From NCBI GenBank assembly GCA_016711825.1, contig JADJSG010000004.1, positions 372,001-436,000 on the forward strand: DNA of 64,000 nucleotides. Reading direction: 5' to 3'. Position 1 is the stretch's first letter. The number at the start of each line of letters is the position of its first letter. The notes below the pieces were generated by a model. The model did no database searches. It was not told the DNA's origin and saw only the letters and a program-made list of their open reading frames with translations. The stretch comes from Bacteroidota bacterium (GTDB lineage: Bacteria; Bacteroidota; Bacteroidia; Chitinophagales; Chitinophagaceae). Made by a program: the position numbers and the translations under genes. Below are positions 9,431-18,015 of the stretch, piece by piece.

Positions 9431-10093
9431 TTATTCAATAAGAAAAGTGACACTTTCTAATGGGCGTGCGGTTTTGTTATTGCCTATCACCTTTATTTTA
9501 TCGAATCTTATTTTGTCGCCTTTGCTCACTTTACTCAACAATTCCTGAAAATCGGGATTGCCTTGAAGATCGCCATTGCGAATATTAAACACATACATAT
9601 CGGATGATTTGGATGGTTTGCAACTCACTTCACACAATATGTTATAGGTGATTTTGGTTTTAAAATCTTTGTCATCAAGTGATAATTTGTTGACCATTTT
9701 CAGTTCGGCCAGGCTGATTTTACCATTTGATTTTGAGCCTAAGCGCAAACGGGCGATATCGGGCACTGTGGCGGTTCGATACAATACAGGATAAACGATA
9801 TTTTTTTGCAGTTTACCATTTTTAACCCATGTATAGGAAAACTGAATACCATTGATGGAAGCATTGGGTATTTTAAAGTTGAAAGTGGTATCGCTTATTT
9901 TTTCAATTTTACCTTCTTTGCATTGAATAGAAAGAATTTTAGTGCCATTGGTATTTTGAATCAAAAAATAATTTTGTATGCCGATATACACCAGTTGTTC
10001 ATCCGGGTTTTTCATATTCGGTTGAATAAATTTCACCTGAGCCCATGCATGGGTCATTATAAAAAGCAAGCAACATGTAAAAAAATATTTCAA
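9431..10093 (-). CDS. Stand-alone GldM C-terminal-domain-like secreted protein
   Basis: A 220-residue protein with a signal peptide ending at HAWAQ. Its body resembles the periplasmic C-terminal region of GldM, the T9SS/gliding motor protein: YIGIQNYFLIQNTNGTKI corresponds to the usual yiGvdNpi entry, and it closes with GDKIRFDKIKVIGNNKTARPLESVTFLI, like the last GldM strand. The N-terminal transmembrane helix and long repeat region of real GldM (about 520 aa) are missing. It is therefore a domain-only relative and not GldM itself. The role is unknown; the resemblance is by eye. Confidence 0.6.
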   Translation of the reverse strand: MKYFFTCCLLFIMTHAWAQVKFIQPNMKNPDEQLVYIGIQNYFLIQNTNGTKILSIQCKEGKIEKISDTTFNFKIPNASINGIQFSYTWVKNGKLQKNIVYPVLYRTATVPDIARLRLGSKSNGKISLAELKMVNKLSLDDKDFKTKITYNILCEVSCKPSKSSDMYVFNIRNGDLQGNPDFQELLSKVSKGDKIRFDKIKVIGNNKTARPLESVTFLIE

Positions 10094-10372
10094 TGTATGG
10101 TATTTCTATTATGCTAAAGTAAAACAATGTATGATACGATACAAATTATAATAAATGAAGGAGAGTAAAAAAACAGATTATATATATTTTTTGATTGAGA
10201 TACATAAACAAAATGCATGCTATTATAAAAAAAATGATAAGAAATACCCACCTTAACATGAAGGGTAAAAGTTGGAAAGAAATAGCAAAATTCATAAAAC
10301 CCATTGGTCATTTTTACCTACAATCAAAACAAGGTTTCTCATTTTGGGTTAAGTATACTATTTTTGTGAAGT

Positions 10373-11320
10373 ATGCGAAATATAAAAATCATTGAAGTAA
10401 AGTCAGAAATAGGTGCAGGCACCCGTGGGGCCAGTTTGGGTATTGATGCCTTAAAAATTGCTGCCCTCGATTTTATGAGTAATTTCTTTGTAAACTTCCC
10501 TAGTGATATTGTAGAAACCGAAAACAACTTGCTATATGAACCTATTGAAAGTCCTTATGCTAAACGTATCAAAGGGGTAAAGCAAATTTATGAGCGGGTA
10601 GCAAAAGCTGTAGAAAGCAATTTAAAATCGGGTTTGTTTCCATTGGTACTTGCTGGTGATCATAGCAGTGCGGGTGGTACCATCGCAGGAATACGTATGG
10701 CCAAACCCAAAAACAGGTTAGGGGTGATCTGGATTGATGCACATGCCGATTTGCACTCACCTTATACAACACCAAGTGGCAATATGCATGGTATGCCTTT
10801 GGCTGTATCACTGGCCGAAGACAATAAAGACTGTCAGGTACATCAACCCGACGACCAGACCATTAAGCATTGGGAAGATCTTAAAAACCTAGGCAAAATT
10901 TGTCCGAAGATATTACCCGAAGATGTCGTATTTATTGCATTGCGTGATACCGAGAAAGAGGAAGATTATATTTTAAAAAAATTAGGCATTAAAATCATAC
11001 CGGTATCGGAAGTGCGTAAAAAAGGGGTGGAACATGTGGTACGGCAAACCTTACTAAATTTAAAACAGTGTGATGATATTTATGTATCCTTTGATGTGGA
11101 TAGCCTTGACAGCAGCATATCGAGAGGTACAGGCACACCAGTTCCGAACGGCTTGAAAGAAAGGGAAGCAGAAGACCTGGTAGCCAGTTTGATGCAAAAC
11201 CACAAAATCTGTTGTTTTGAAATTACGGAAGTAAATCCTACCCTTGATAAAGAAAATCTGATGGCAGAAATTGCGTTTAATGTGTTGCAACGCAGTGTGA
11301 ATATTTTGCTTATGAATTAG
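10373..11320 (+). CDS. rocF: Arginase family protein (ureohydrolase)
   Basis: Predicted manganese-dependent arginase, converting arginine to ornithine and urea in the cytoplasm. The metal-binding signatures are in order: GDHSSAGG (near residue 97), WIDAHADLHSP (near 121), GNMHGMPLA, SFDVDSLDSS (near 240) and CFEITEVNP (near 280). The length of 315 aa is typical. The start MRNIKIIEVKSEIGAGTRGAS matches Bacteroidota arginases. It is a single gene. Agmatinase or formimidoglutamase activity cannot be excluded from sequence, but the N-terminal GAGTRGASLG pattern favours arginase. Confidence 0.88.
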   Translation: MRNIKIIEVKSEIGAGTRGASLGIDALKIAALDFMSNFFVNFPSDIVETENNLLYEPIESPYAKRIKGVKQIYERVAKAVESNLKSGLFPLVLAGDHSSAGGTIAGIRMAKPKNRLGVIWIDAHADLHSPYTTPSGNMHGMPLAVSLAEDNKDCQVHQPDDQTIKHWEDLKNLGKICPKILPEDVVFIALRDTEKEEDYILKKLGIKIIPVSEVRKKGVEHVVRQTLLNLKQCDDIYVSFDVDSLDSSISRGTGTPVPNGLKEREAEDLVASLMQNHKICCFEITEVNPTLDKENLMAEIAFNVLQRSVNILLMN

Positions 11321-11490
11321 GGGGTTCAATAATTGACAAGCATGTATCATATATATCGATACTGTTGCAGATTTGGTGTCAGTAAGAGACCGAAGCAAAG
11401 CATACTATTTATTGGTCAGATCAGATGATTATGTTGTTTATTCCTTCAAAATAGCGAGGTATTGATTTCATTAAAATATTATACGCAGTT

Positions 11491-11955
11491 TTAATTTGCA
11501 TATTCGATAGTCACCCAAAGTTTACCAGCCACATTATCTAAAAGCGCCTGCCAGTTTTCTTGACGAGATGAACCATATGTATAATATAAGTTTCTATTAG
11601 AGAGCAATTCATCAGCATTGATATTTATATTTAAGAACTTATCAAAAAAAAATTCTGTGGGTTTTGTCAGTCTTGTGAACTTGTTTTGGTGAATGTAGTT
11701 TATCATATCAAGATTATTCAAATCAAGATCAAATCGGGCCATTTTAGTGTTGCGTTCCCCTTTGTAGCAGCAATCGTAAGTTAATATATCAGGGATATCA
11801 ATTTGAGTATGTAACTCAATATTGTCAATATTTGCCCAATCGCATGTTCTTTGATTATATATCGAGCGAGTAAACATTTTAAGTCCTAATATCACACCCA
11901 TACAAAGTAAAACCGTTAATGTCAAAGCAATAAGAATTGTTTTAATATTAGTCAT
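11491..11955 (-). CDS. Hypothetical membrane-anchored protein
   Basis: A 154-residue protein that I do not recognise. An N-terminal hydrophobic helix (about residues 5-28, ILIALTLTVLLCMGVILGL) suggests a single membrane anchor or uncleaved signal. The remainder is soluble and contains four cysteines (TCDW, YDCCYKG). No catalytic motif is seen. It stands alone between arginase and an alpha/beta hydrolase. Confidence 0.6.
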   Translation of the reverse strand: MTNIKTILIALTLTVLLCMGVILGLKMFTRSIYNQRTCDWANIDNIELHTQIDIPDILTYDCCYKGERNTKMARFDLDLNNLDMINYIHQNKFTRLTKPTEFFFDKFLNININADELLSNRNLYYTYGSSRQENWQALLDNVAGKLWVTIEYAN

Positions 11956-12327
11956 AAATCAATTTTCTATATAACGACAGATATTCTTAATTATTGCAGT
12001 TAAAACTAGGTTCGGGATGCAAGATAGAAAGTAAGTTTGAGGCTTTATCTACATCTATACCAAAAACACATCAAGGAAAGATCAATTCCGATTAACTGTA
12101 ATGTAATATCTATAGGCATAAATTGATATTAGTTAGATTCTTTAGATAAAAGCAATTGGTTTAAAAAGTTCTGGGGTGGTTTCACATCATAACATTCAAC
12201 ATGATTTCAAACTGTATTCAGTATGGTTTAGTTTTATAAATTGCTGGCATATTCTATAAATCACTTTCGTGTATCGTATTGCATTCTATCAAACAATGAT
12301 TATTTTGTGACTTAATTCCTTTTCAAA
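11956..12327. other. Intergenic region, no gene seen
   Basis: 372 bases between divergent genes. No open frame or RNA is supported. About 12190-12250 resembles, at roughly 70 percent by eye, 13380-13440 in front of the gene at 13514 (both contain a TTTCACNTCATAACAT block followed by ATTTCAAAC), suggesting a duplicated upstream segment. Confidence 0.4.
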
Positions 12328-13257
12328 ATGAAAAAAAATATTTTAATTATTTTTCTACTTGTTGCGCACTTTAGCCCTTATGCACAAAGCATATACTCAC
12401 GCAGTTTTGGCAACAAAAAAAATCCAGCTGCTATTTTTTTACATGGTGGACCTGGGTATAACTGTGTAAACTTTGAAGCCACCACTGCACAGCGATTAGC
12501 AGATAAAGGATTTTATGTGATTGTGTATGACAGACGAGGAGAAGGACGTTCAGCAGATCCAAAAGCCAGTTTTAATTTTAAGGAAACCAATGACGATATC
12601 AATCAGTTGTATCAACAATATGGCATAACGCAAGCCATGCTTATTGCTCATAGTTTTGGTGGATTAGTAGCCACGATGTATGCATCTCAATTTCCTGAAA
12701 AGGTAAAATCAATTGTGATGGTGGGCGCCCCTGTATCATTGCAGGAAACATTCAGAACCATCCAAAAAAGTGTGCAACGTATTTATGAAGAAAAAAAAGA
12801 TACGGTAAATCTTAAATACCTGACAATGCTACAACAGATGGATAGTACTTCGCTGCCTTACAGTAGTTACTCATTTATGCATGCGATGCAAAATGGTTTT
12901 TACACTCCGAAAAAAATGAGTGAAGAAGCGAGTGCTTTATATCGGCTTTTTAAAACGGATACCTTATTGACTCAATATGCTGGTAAAATGACATTTGAAG
13001 GTCCGAAAGGTTTTTGGGAAAAAGAGCATTATACCATGTTGAATTTGACAGAGCCTATCAAAAAAATACAAAAAAGTCATATTAAAATATATGGCTTGTA
13101 TGGCAAGGAAGATGGACTGTATGCAGCCTATCAGATTGAATCACTTGCCAAAATCATTGGAGAAGAAAATCTACTCTATTTTGACAATTGTTCACACAAT
13201 GTATTTATAGATCAGCAAAGTGCGTTTTTAAACGCATTGACAAAGTGGAAACAATAA
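12328..13257 (+). CDS. Secreted alpha/beta hydrolase (proline iminopeptidase-like)
   Basis: A 309-residue hydrolase with a signal peptide ending near AHFSPYAQS. The oxyanion-hole motif is FLHGGPGYN (near residue 38), the nucleophile elbow is IAHSFGGLV (Ser near 109), and the catalytic His lies in CSHNVF near the C-terminus; GKEDGLY probably supplies the acid. HGGPG is typical of S33 peptidases and related esterases. The substrate is unknown. A 3' fragment of a close paralogue remains at 37270-37626, so this family was once duplicated in the genome. Confidence 0.85.
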   Translation: MKKNILIIFLLVAHFSPYAQSIYSRSFGNKKNPAAIFLHGGPGYNCVNFEATTAQRLADKGFYVIVYDRRGEGRSADPKASFNFKETNDDINQLYQQYGITQAMLIAHSFGGLVATMYASQFPEKVKSIVMVGAPVSLQETFRTIQKSVQRIYEEKKDTVNLKYLTMLQQMDSTSLPYSSYSFMHAMQNGFYTPKKMSEEASALYRLFKTDTLLTQYAGKMTFEGPKGFWEKEHYTMLNLTEPIKKIQKSHIKIYGLYGKEDGLYAAYQIESLAKIIGEENLLYFDNCSHNVFIDQQSAFLNALTKWKQ

Positions 13258-13472
13258 TATTACCCTTGTAAAAAATTCAATGTTGATAGCTTGTTGATGA
13301 GGTCGGGGATTCAACGTTTTGGTGTAGAACGATTTGACCTTTTTAGCTGATGTGAGAAAGCATGAGTCCTTTGCTCGTTTCACTTCATAACATAAACATT
13401 ATTTCAAACGGCATGAATACCAGTATAATTTATTCTTGTATGGATAGATTAAAAAATACAAAGGATAGGTAT

Positions 13473-13480
13473 TACATTTG
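13473..13480 (+). promoter_or_regulatory. Candidate -7 box TACATTTG
   Basis: A perfect match to the Bacteroidota sigma-A -7 consensus TAnnTTTG lies 33 bp before the ATG at 13514. No good -33 TTTG partner is visible at the usual 19-21 bp spacing, so this is only moderately supported. It agrees with choosing 13514 over the upstream TTG at 13478 as the start. Confidence 0.4.
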
Positions 13481-13513
13481 TTTAAAATAAAATTTCCATT
13501 TAAAAATCTCCCT

Positions 13514-14035
13514 ATGAAAAATCAATTATTAATCCTTAGTCTGTTTGTGGCTTGCATTTTATGTTCATTTGCCCCGAAGTCTGAGTTTACCAAATATATC
13601 TCTAAAGAAGGTCGCTTTTCCATCAACTTTATGGGCAAGCCTGAAGAGTCGTCACAAATGGAAGAATCAGCCGATGGCATTCCTTTTAAAGTTCATTTTG
13701 TACAATATACCCCCGACGATTACCATGTATATATGGTGGGCTGGACAGATATGAAAGATATTTTCCCTAAAAATGTAAGTATTCAAAAAATATTGGAAAA
13801 CAGTCGCGATGGCGCTACGGCCAGCATGAAAGCCAAAAAAGTAAACACCTTAAAAACGCATTTAGGTGAAAATCCCTATATCGAATTTACTTTTGAATCG
13901 GATGATTTTATGGGGAAAGACCGTATTTATTTGGTGAACAAAATACAATACTCTGTGATTACCCTTTTTAAAAAAGCGGATAAACTACCTAGAGATGCAG
14001 AAGAGTTTATCAACTCATTTAAGTTACTTCCCTAA
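13514..14035 (+). CDS. Hypothetical secreted protein
   Basis: A 173-residue protein starting MKNQLLILSLFVACILCSFAP, a good signal peptide; the open frame extends 12 codons upstream through a TTG, which I reject because the ATG start gives a proper leader. The mature part starts FTKYISKEGRFSINFMGKPEES, a pattern seen in small bacterial exported proteins of unknown function, and ends with DAEEFINSFKLLP, typical of the same group. It has no catalytic motif and stands alone. Confidence 0.7.
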   Translation: MKNQLLILSLFVACILCSFAPKSEFTKYISKEGRFSINFMGKPEESSQMEESADGIPFKVHFVQYTPDDYHVYMVGWTDMKDIFPKNVSIQKILENSRDGATASMKAKKVNTLKTHLGENPYIEFTFESDDFMGKDRIYLVNKIQYSVITLFKKADKLPRDAEEFINSFKLLP

Positions 14036-14220
14036 TTGAAGATGTTTGTCTTTGCCTGATATATCCAACACAATTTATGAATTTATTTTTTGAGAAAATA
14101 GCTCCTTTTTCATTTGGGTTTTTCCATTTTGAAAAGATATGAAAGGGATATAAAAAAGCAAGGGTGTTGAAATTTTCAAAAACAGATTTACTCGAATAAA
14201 ATCAATGTATGCTTTCGTGA

Positions 14221-14949
14221 TTACCAGTCTCTTTTCTTTGCCAGTAAAATAGACAATGTCAGGCTGATATTATAACCTCTCATCACATAGGTATCTGAAG
14301 AAGGGGTATACAGTTTAAGGGGTTTACGCAAATCTGAAATGTCGTTGCGTCCATGAAGTACAGGCAAATCAATGGCAGGTATTAAGGTGATGCCTGCCAC
14401 ACCTTTTTGCAATGCTAAGCGTACAAAAAAGCTCAGGTTTGGATTTACATCATTCACCAATTCATTGCTTGTGGCAGCCTTTACATTGGGTGTATTACTT
14501 TCCTGCAATCGCAAAACATAATAATTAAAAGCATTTAATTCTAACCCAACACTAACAGGGCTTTCCAGGGTGGTATGCATACCAAACACAATACCCCCAT
14601 AATGCACAGTAAGTCGTTTGTAATTTGCACTTTGTGTACTCGGGTCGGTGCCCGATACTGTTTGTGAATTACGAAGCCATTTCAATCCTGCAAAAAAAGC
14701 TACGCTTTTTGATTGGGCACCAAATACCACACGACCACCCAAACCCATATGTACTGGTTTAAACGCTTGCCAGGGATTTTGGATATTGTATTCACGAATG
14801 ATGTTGTTAAGCTTTCCAGCATTTAACCACAAGCCCACCCGATAGCCCCCTTCGATATAAGCAAACAAGTGCTGACACCCCAGGCCCATAAAAAACAAGC
14901 CTAATAAAAATCCTTTTTTGATGTGTTGACTTGTTGATGTTTGAATCAT
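14221..14949 (-). CDS. Hypothetical outer-membrane protein
   Basis: A 242-residue protein with an N-terminal leader (GFLLGLFFMGLGCQHLFAY). The mature region has amphipathic strands such as HMGLGGRVVFGAQSKSVAFF, HYGGIVFGMHTTLESPVSVG and a final YNISLTLSILLAKK, as in small outer-membrane beta-barrels. I do not recognise a family. It stands alone. Confidence 0.65.
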   Translation of the reverse strand: MIQTSTSQHIKKGFLLGLFFMGLGCQHLFAYIEGGYRVGLWLNAGKLNNIIREYNIQNPWQAFKPVHMGLGGRVVFGAQSKSVAFFAGLKWLRNSQTVSGTDPSTQSANYKRLTVHYGGIVFGMHTTLESPVSVGLELNAFNYYVLRLQESNTPNVKAATSNELVNDVNPNLSFFVRLALQKGVAGITLIPAIDLPVLHGRNDISDLRKPLKLYTPSSDTYVMRGYNISLTLSILLAKKRDW

Positions 14950-15198
14950 ACCACAATCTACATGAAAGCAAGCACAAACATTTTTATATTATTAAACTAT
15001 TATAACAGGTAGCCTGATTGATTAAAATTAAATGCATGGATCAATTCATCAAAAACAAAAACTTGAAAAAATCTCATTGACAAAATTGATGATGTATTCA
15101 TAAATAAATAGACAAATACTATTGGTAAAATTGATAGCCTAGTGACAATAACATGCTCTAAAAACAAGGTTTTACAAGGTATTACAAGATTAAGGCTC

Positions 15199-15206
15199 TA
15201 CGTTTG
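15199..15206 (+). promoter_or_regulatory. Candidate -7 box TACGTTTG for the fasciclin gene
   Basis: A perfect TAnnTTTG match lies 25 bp before the ATG at 15232. The -33 element is weak (only a TTTT at 15170-15173, slightly too far). The position supports the start at 15232 and a short leader. Confidence 0.4.
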
Positions 15207-15231
15207 CATTCTAAAATATAAAAATAAAAAC

Positions 15232-15735
15232 ATGAAAAAAACAAGCATTTTATTCGCATTCTTAATGAGCAGCCTTTTTGCTATTGCCCAACAAAAAGAT
15301 ATCGTTGATATCGCCATTGCATCAAAAGACCACACCACTTTAGTAGCTGCTGTAAAAGCCGCCGACCTTGTAGGCACTTTAAAAGGCGCAGGTCCTTTTA
15401 CTGTATTTGCACCCACCAATGCAGCCTTTGACAAATTGCCTGCAGGTACTGTAGCCAGTTTATTGAAGCCCGAAGCCAAAGCTACCTTATCGGGTATCCT
15501 TACTTACCATGTAGTGGCAGGCAATGTAGATGCCGCCGCTGTATTGAAAGCTATCAAAGCGGGAAAAGGCAAAGCCGTATTTACGACCGTGAATGGTGCC
15601 ACCTTAACAGCGACCTTGAAAGGAAAAAATGTTGTATTAACAGATGCTAAAGGTGGACAAGCTATTGTAATAGCAACCGATTTAGTAGGCAGCAATGGCA
15701 TGGTACATGTAATTGATGCGGTACTTATTCCATAA
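15232..15735 (+). CDS. Fasciclin-domain secreted protein
   Basis: A 167-residue protein: signal peptide MKKTSILFAFLMSSLFAIAQ followed by one complete fasciclin (FAS1) domain. FAS1 signatures are clear: LVAAVKAADLVGTLKGAGPFTVFAPTN (H1 box), AAFDKLPAGTV and GMVHVIDAVLIP (H2 box). Such proteins mediate surface adhesion or matrix contacts. The open frame extends 30 codons upstream, but the leader fixes the start at 15232. A strong hairpin terminator follows. It is a monocistronic unit. Confidence 0.92.
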   Translation: MKKTSILFAFLMSSLFAIAQQKDIVDIAIASKDHTTLVAAVKAADLVGTLKGAGPFTVFAPTNAAFDKLPAGTVASLLKPEAKATLSGILTYHVVAGNVDAAAVLKAIKAGKGKAVFTTVNGATLTATLKGKNVVLTDAKGGQAIVIATDLVGSNGMVHVIDAVLIP

Positions 15736-15764
15736 TCATTTCATTTTTATCCATTTTTAAAATG

Positions 15765-15788
15765 CCCCTTTTTGGAGGGGTATTTTTT
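15765..15788 (+). terminator. Rho-independent terminator after the fasciclin gene
   Basis: CCCCT (15765-15769) pairs with AGGGG (15776-15780) around a 6-base loop and is followed directly by TATTTTTTAT. It lies 30 bp after the fasciclin stop codon. Confidence 0.8.
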
Positions 15789-15881
15789 ATGGGAGTAAAC
15801 TTCAAAAAAGGATTTACGTATTCATAAACTACAAAGAACATCATATATTAAATACACCAGATAGTTAACATCATCATCGTT

Positions 15882-17018
15882 TTAGTGGTTTTCACCTGAT
15901 ACAAAATCAATATAATTTTCTTTAGATATCATTTTGAATGTATGATCAGGATACGCTTTAATAAATGTGATTGGCAAACGTGCACGTTTGTTATCCGCGT
16001 ATTTAAATTCATAGGCATGCAAGGTTCCATTTTGTTCTTCAAGATAATCAATTTCTTGTTGTTGGGTTGTTCGCCAAAAATATCGATTACAGTAATAATG
16101 ATGATAATGATTCCATTTCATTTTTTCACTCACCAGATAGTTTTCCCACAAAGCACCTTTATCATTGCGTAAAGCCAAAGGCGAAAAATTATTAATTAGG
16201 ATATTTCGAATACCATTGTCATAAAAATATATTTTTCTACTGCGCTTCAATTCATTTCGCACATTTCTACTCAATGCTTGCAATCGAAAAATCACAAAGG
16301 ATTGTTCTAATAAATAAATATATCGTTCCACTGTTTCTTTATCAGCTCCAACTATTTGGGCTACTTCATTATAACTTACTTCGCTGCCAACCTGCAATGC
16401 CAACGCTTTTAAAATATTTTCCAGCAAATAAGGTTTTTTTACCGCTTCCAATGCAAACAAATCCTTATACAATACACTGTCTGAAATGCTTCGCAAAATT
16501 TGATTTTCCTGCCCTGGATGATTGATTACTTCAGGATAAAATCCATACAAAAGACGTTGCTCTATGATTCTATTTTCTTCAAAATAAGATGTGTGAGTAA
16601 TCAGTTCTTCGGTTGATATTGGAAATAAATAATATTCAAATTTTCTTCCGGTAAGAGATTCTTTGAGTTTATCGTTTAACTCAAATGCGGATGAGCCGGT
16701 AGCAATGATTTGAACATCTTTATAATTATCTATCATTATTTTTAGTGTAAGGCCTGCATTTTCTAAGCGTTGTGCTTCATCGATAATAATCAATTTTTTA
16801 TTGGCAAAAATGGGTTTTAATTTGGCTTTGGATGGATTCCGAAATAATTCACGCACATCAGCATCATCAGCATTGTACCAAAATTTTTGATCTGCAAACT
16901 CATCATAGATCGTTTGTAGCAAAGTGGTTTTACCTACTTGACGCGGACCTATAACAAGTATAATTTTCCCTTTAAAGAAATGCTGCTCAATCGATTCCTG
17001 CAATATTCTTTTAATCAT
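15882..17018 (-). CDS. AAA ATPase with DUF4143 domain
   Basis: A 378-residue ATPase of the AAA_14/DUF4143 family. The Walker A motif is GPRQVGKTT (near residue 24), Walker B is KLIIIDEAQRL, and sensor 1 is IIATGSSAFEL. The C-terminal DUF4143 part has ALWENYLVSEK, and ends in a PD-(D/E)XK-like stretch (QQEIDYLEEQNGTLHAYEFKY). These proteins are common and poorly understood in Bacteroidota. A CAAAAATA sequence just upstream (17035-17042) could be a minus-strand -7 box. It is a single gene. Confidence 0.9.
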   Translation of the reverse strand: MIKRILQESIEQHFFKGKIILVIGPRQVGKTTLLQTIYDEFADQKFWYNADDADVRELFRNPSKAKLKPIFANKKLIIIDEAQRLENAGLTLKIMIDNYKDVQIIATGSSAFELNDKLKESLTGRKFEYYLFPISTEELITHTSYFEENRIIEQRLLYGFYPEVINHPGQENQILRSISDSVLYKDLFALEAVKKPYLLENILKALALQVGSEVSYNEVAQIVGADKETVERYIYLLEQSFVIFRLQALSRNVRNELKRSRKIYFYDNGIRNILINNFSPLALRNDKGALWENYLVSEKMKWNHYHHYYCNRYFWRTTQQQEIDYLEEQNGTLHAYEFKYADNKRARLPITFIKAYPDHTFKMISKENYIDFVSGENH

Positions 17019-17318
17019 ATTGTTGAATTTGATACAAAAATATAATTTTTTCTCGTTTCATAACGAATAATATTATAATTTAATTCGTTTTAAATCGCAA
17101 AATATGATAAAATATGCCTTTATCATCAATGCTGAAGATAAACCCGTTGTGAAATAAGGAATCGTCAAATATTCGTTTTAATACAAGGGACACCTTAAAG
17201 AAAGTCCCAGTGTTACGAATTTAAATGCTTAGAGTGTAGGTATTATGCCGAACTTTTTTAGACTATTTATTAAATACATTTGGTATAACTTCTAAGCTTA
17301 TTGGTTTAGCAATGCCCC
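17019..17318. other. Intergenic region with a short dispersed repeat
   Basis: No gene is seen. At about 17250-17283 the sequence CCGAACTTTTTTAGAC plus AAATACATTTGG recurs at about 55362-55396 with a few changes. Its nature is unknown. Confidence 0.4.
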
Positions 17319-17734
17319 TTATTGCTTCTTACCCGATAATAAATTCTTGTTGTACACACCCCAGCCATCTGTAAATATCACAAAGGCAGAATCGTTGCGA
17401 CAATAACCATAAAACAAAGACCCAGTATTATTACCCAAGGTATCGAGTGTAAAATATTCTACGGCATTAAATTCAAGCGCAATAGGGTTTGCATATTCAA
17501 TTTCATCTTTATGATTGCCAAAAGCAAATAATATTTATTGTTCTCCTTTGCAATTTGAAAGCTGGTGTCTTTATCGTAACAAACGACTGGCCCACATTCC
17601 TGAAACATCCCTTTGTAGGTACCAACTCTTAATTCACCTGGTTCTATATACGGCGTATAGATTTCAATTTTTTTCTTATTGCATGCGAGGGTGCCTAGTA
17701 ATACCAAAATAAAAAGCAATGATTGGAGACGCAT
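17319..17734 (-). pseudogene. Lipoprotein gene with a one-base frame break
   Basis: The N-terminal part (MRLQSLLFILVLLGTLACNKKK) is a lipoprotein signal with the lipobox Cys at residue 18. The first frame runs off-product after about residue 68, but the next frame continues as a sensible sequence (FAFGNHKDEIEYANPIALEF ... GWGVYNKNLLSGKKQ) to a stop at 17319-17321. Adding one T to the TTT run at about 17526-17528 (read on the minus strand) joins the two frames into a protein of about 138 aa. The cause may be a sequencing error or a real mutation. The function is unknown; no family is recognised. Confidence 0.65.
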
Positions 17735-18015
17735 GAAGAGATATTTGTATAGCGAATATAATAAATAAAGCAGTTATGAAAAAGTAAATAGGTGTTAAAT
17801 TTTGCAAATAGGAATACAACAATTTCAAAAAAAATGTTGCTGACACTATTTTGTTACGAGGTTTGCCACATTGGAATGCGAATCAAAATATGGTGAAATT
17901 TCCAGAAGAGGTAAGTGCATGATTACAGGCTTGAAACAGTATAGCGCTTTCAAACGAACACCCTGCGAAGCGCTTTACCTATTTTTTTTTATTTACATTT
18001 ACATTTTAAATAGCT

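Noticed and set aside
10195..10395. 66-residue plus-strand frame before the arginase gene
   Set aside because: Overlaps the arginase start in another frame and has no recognisable features.
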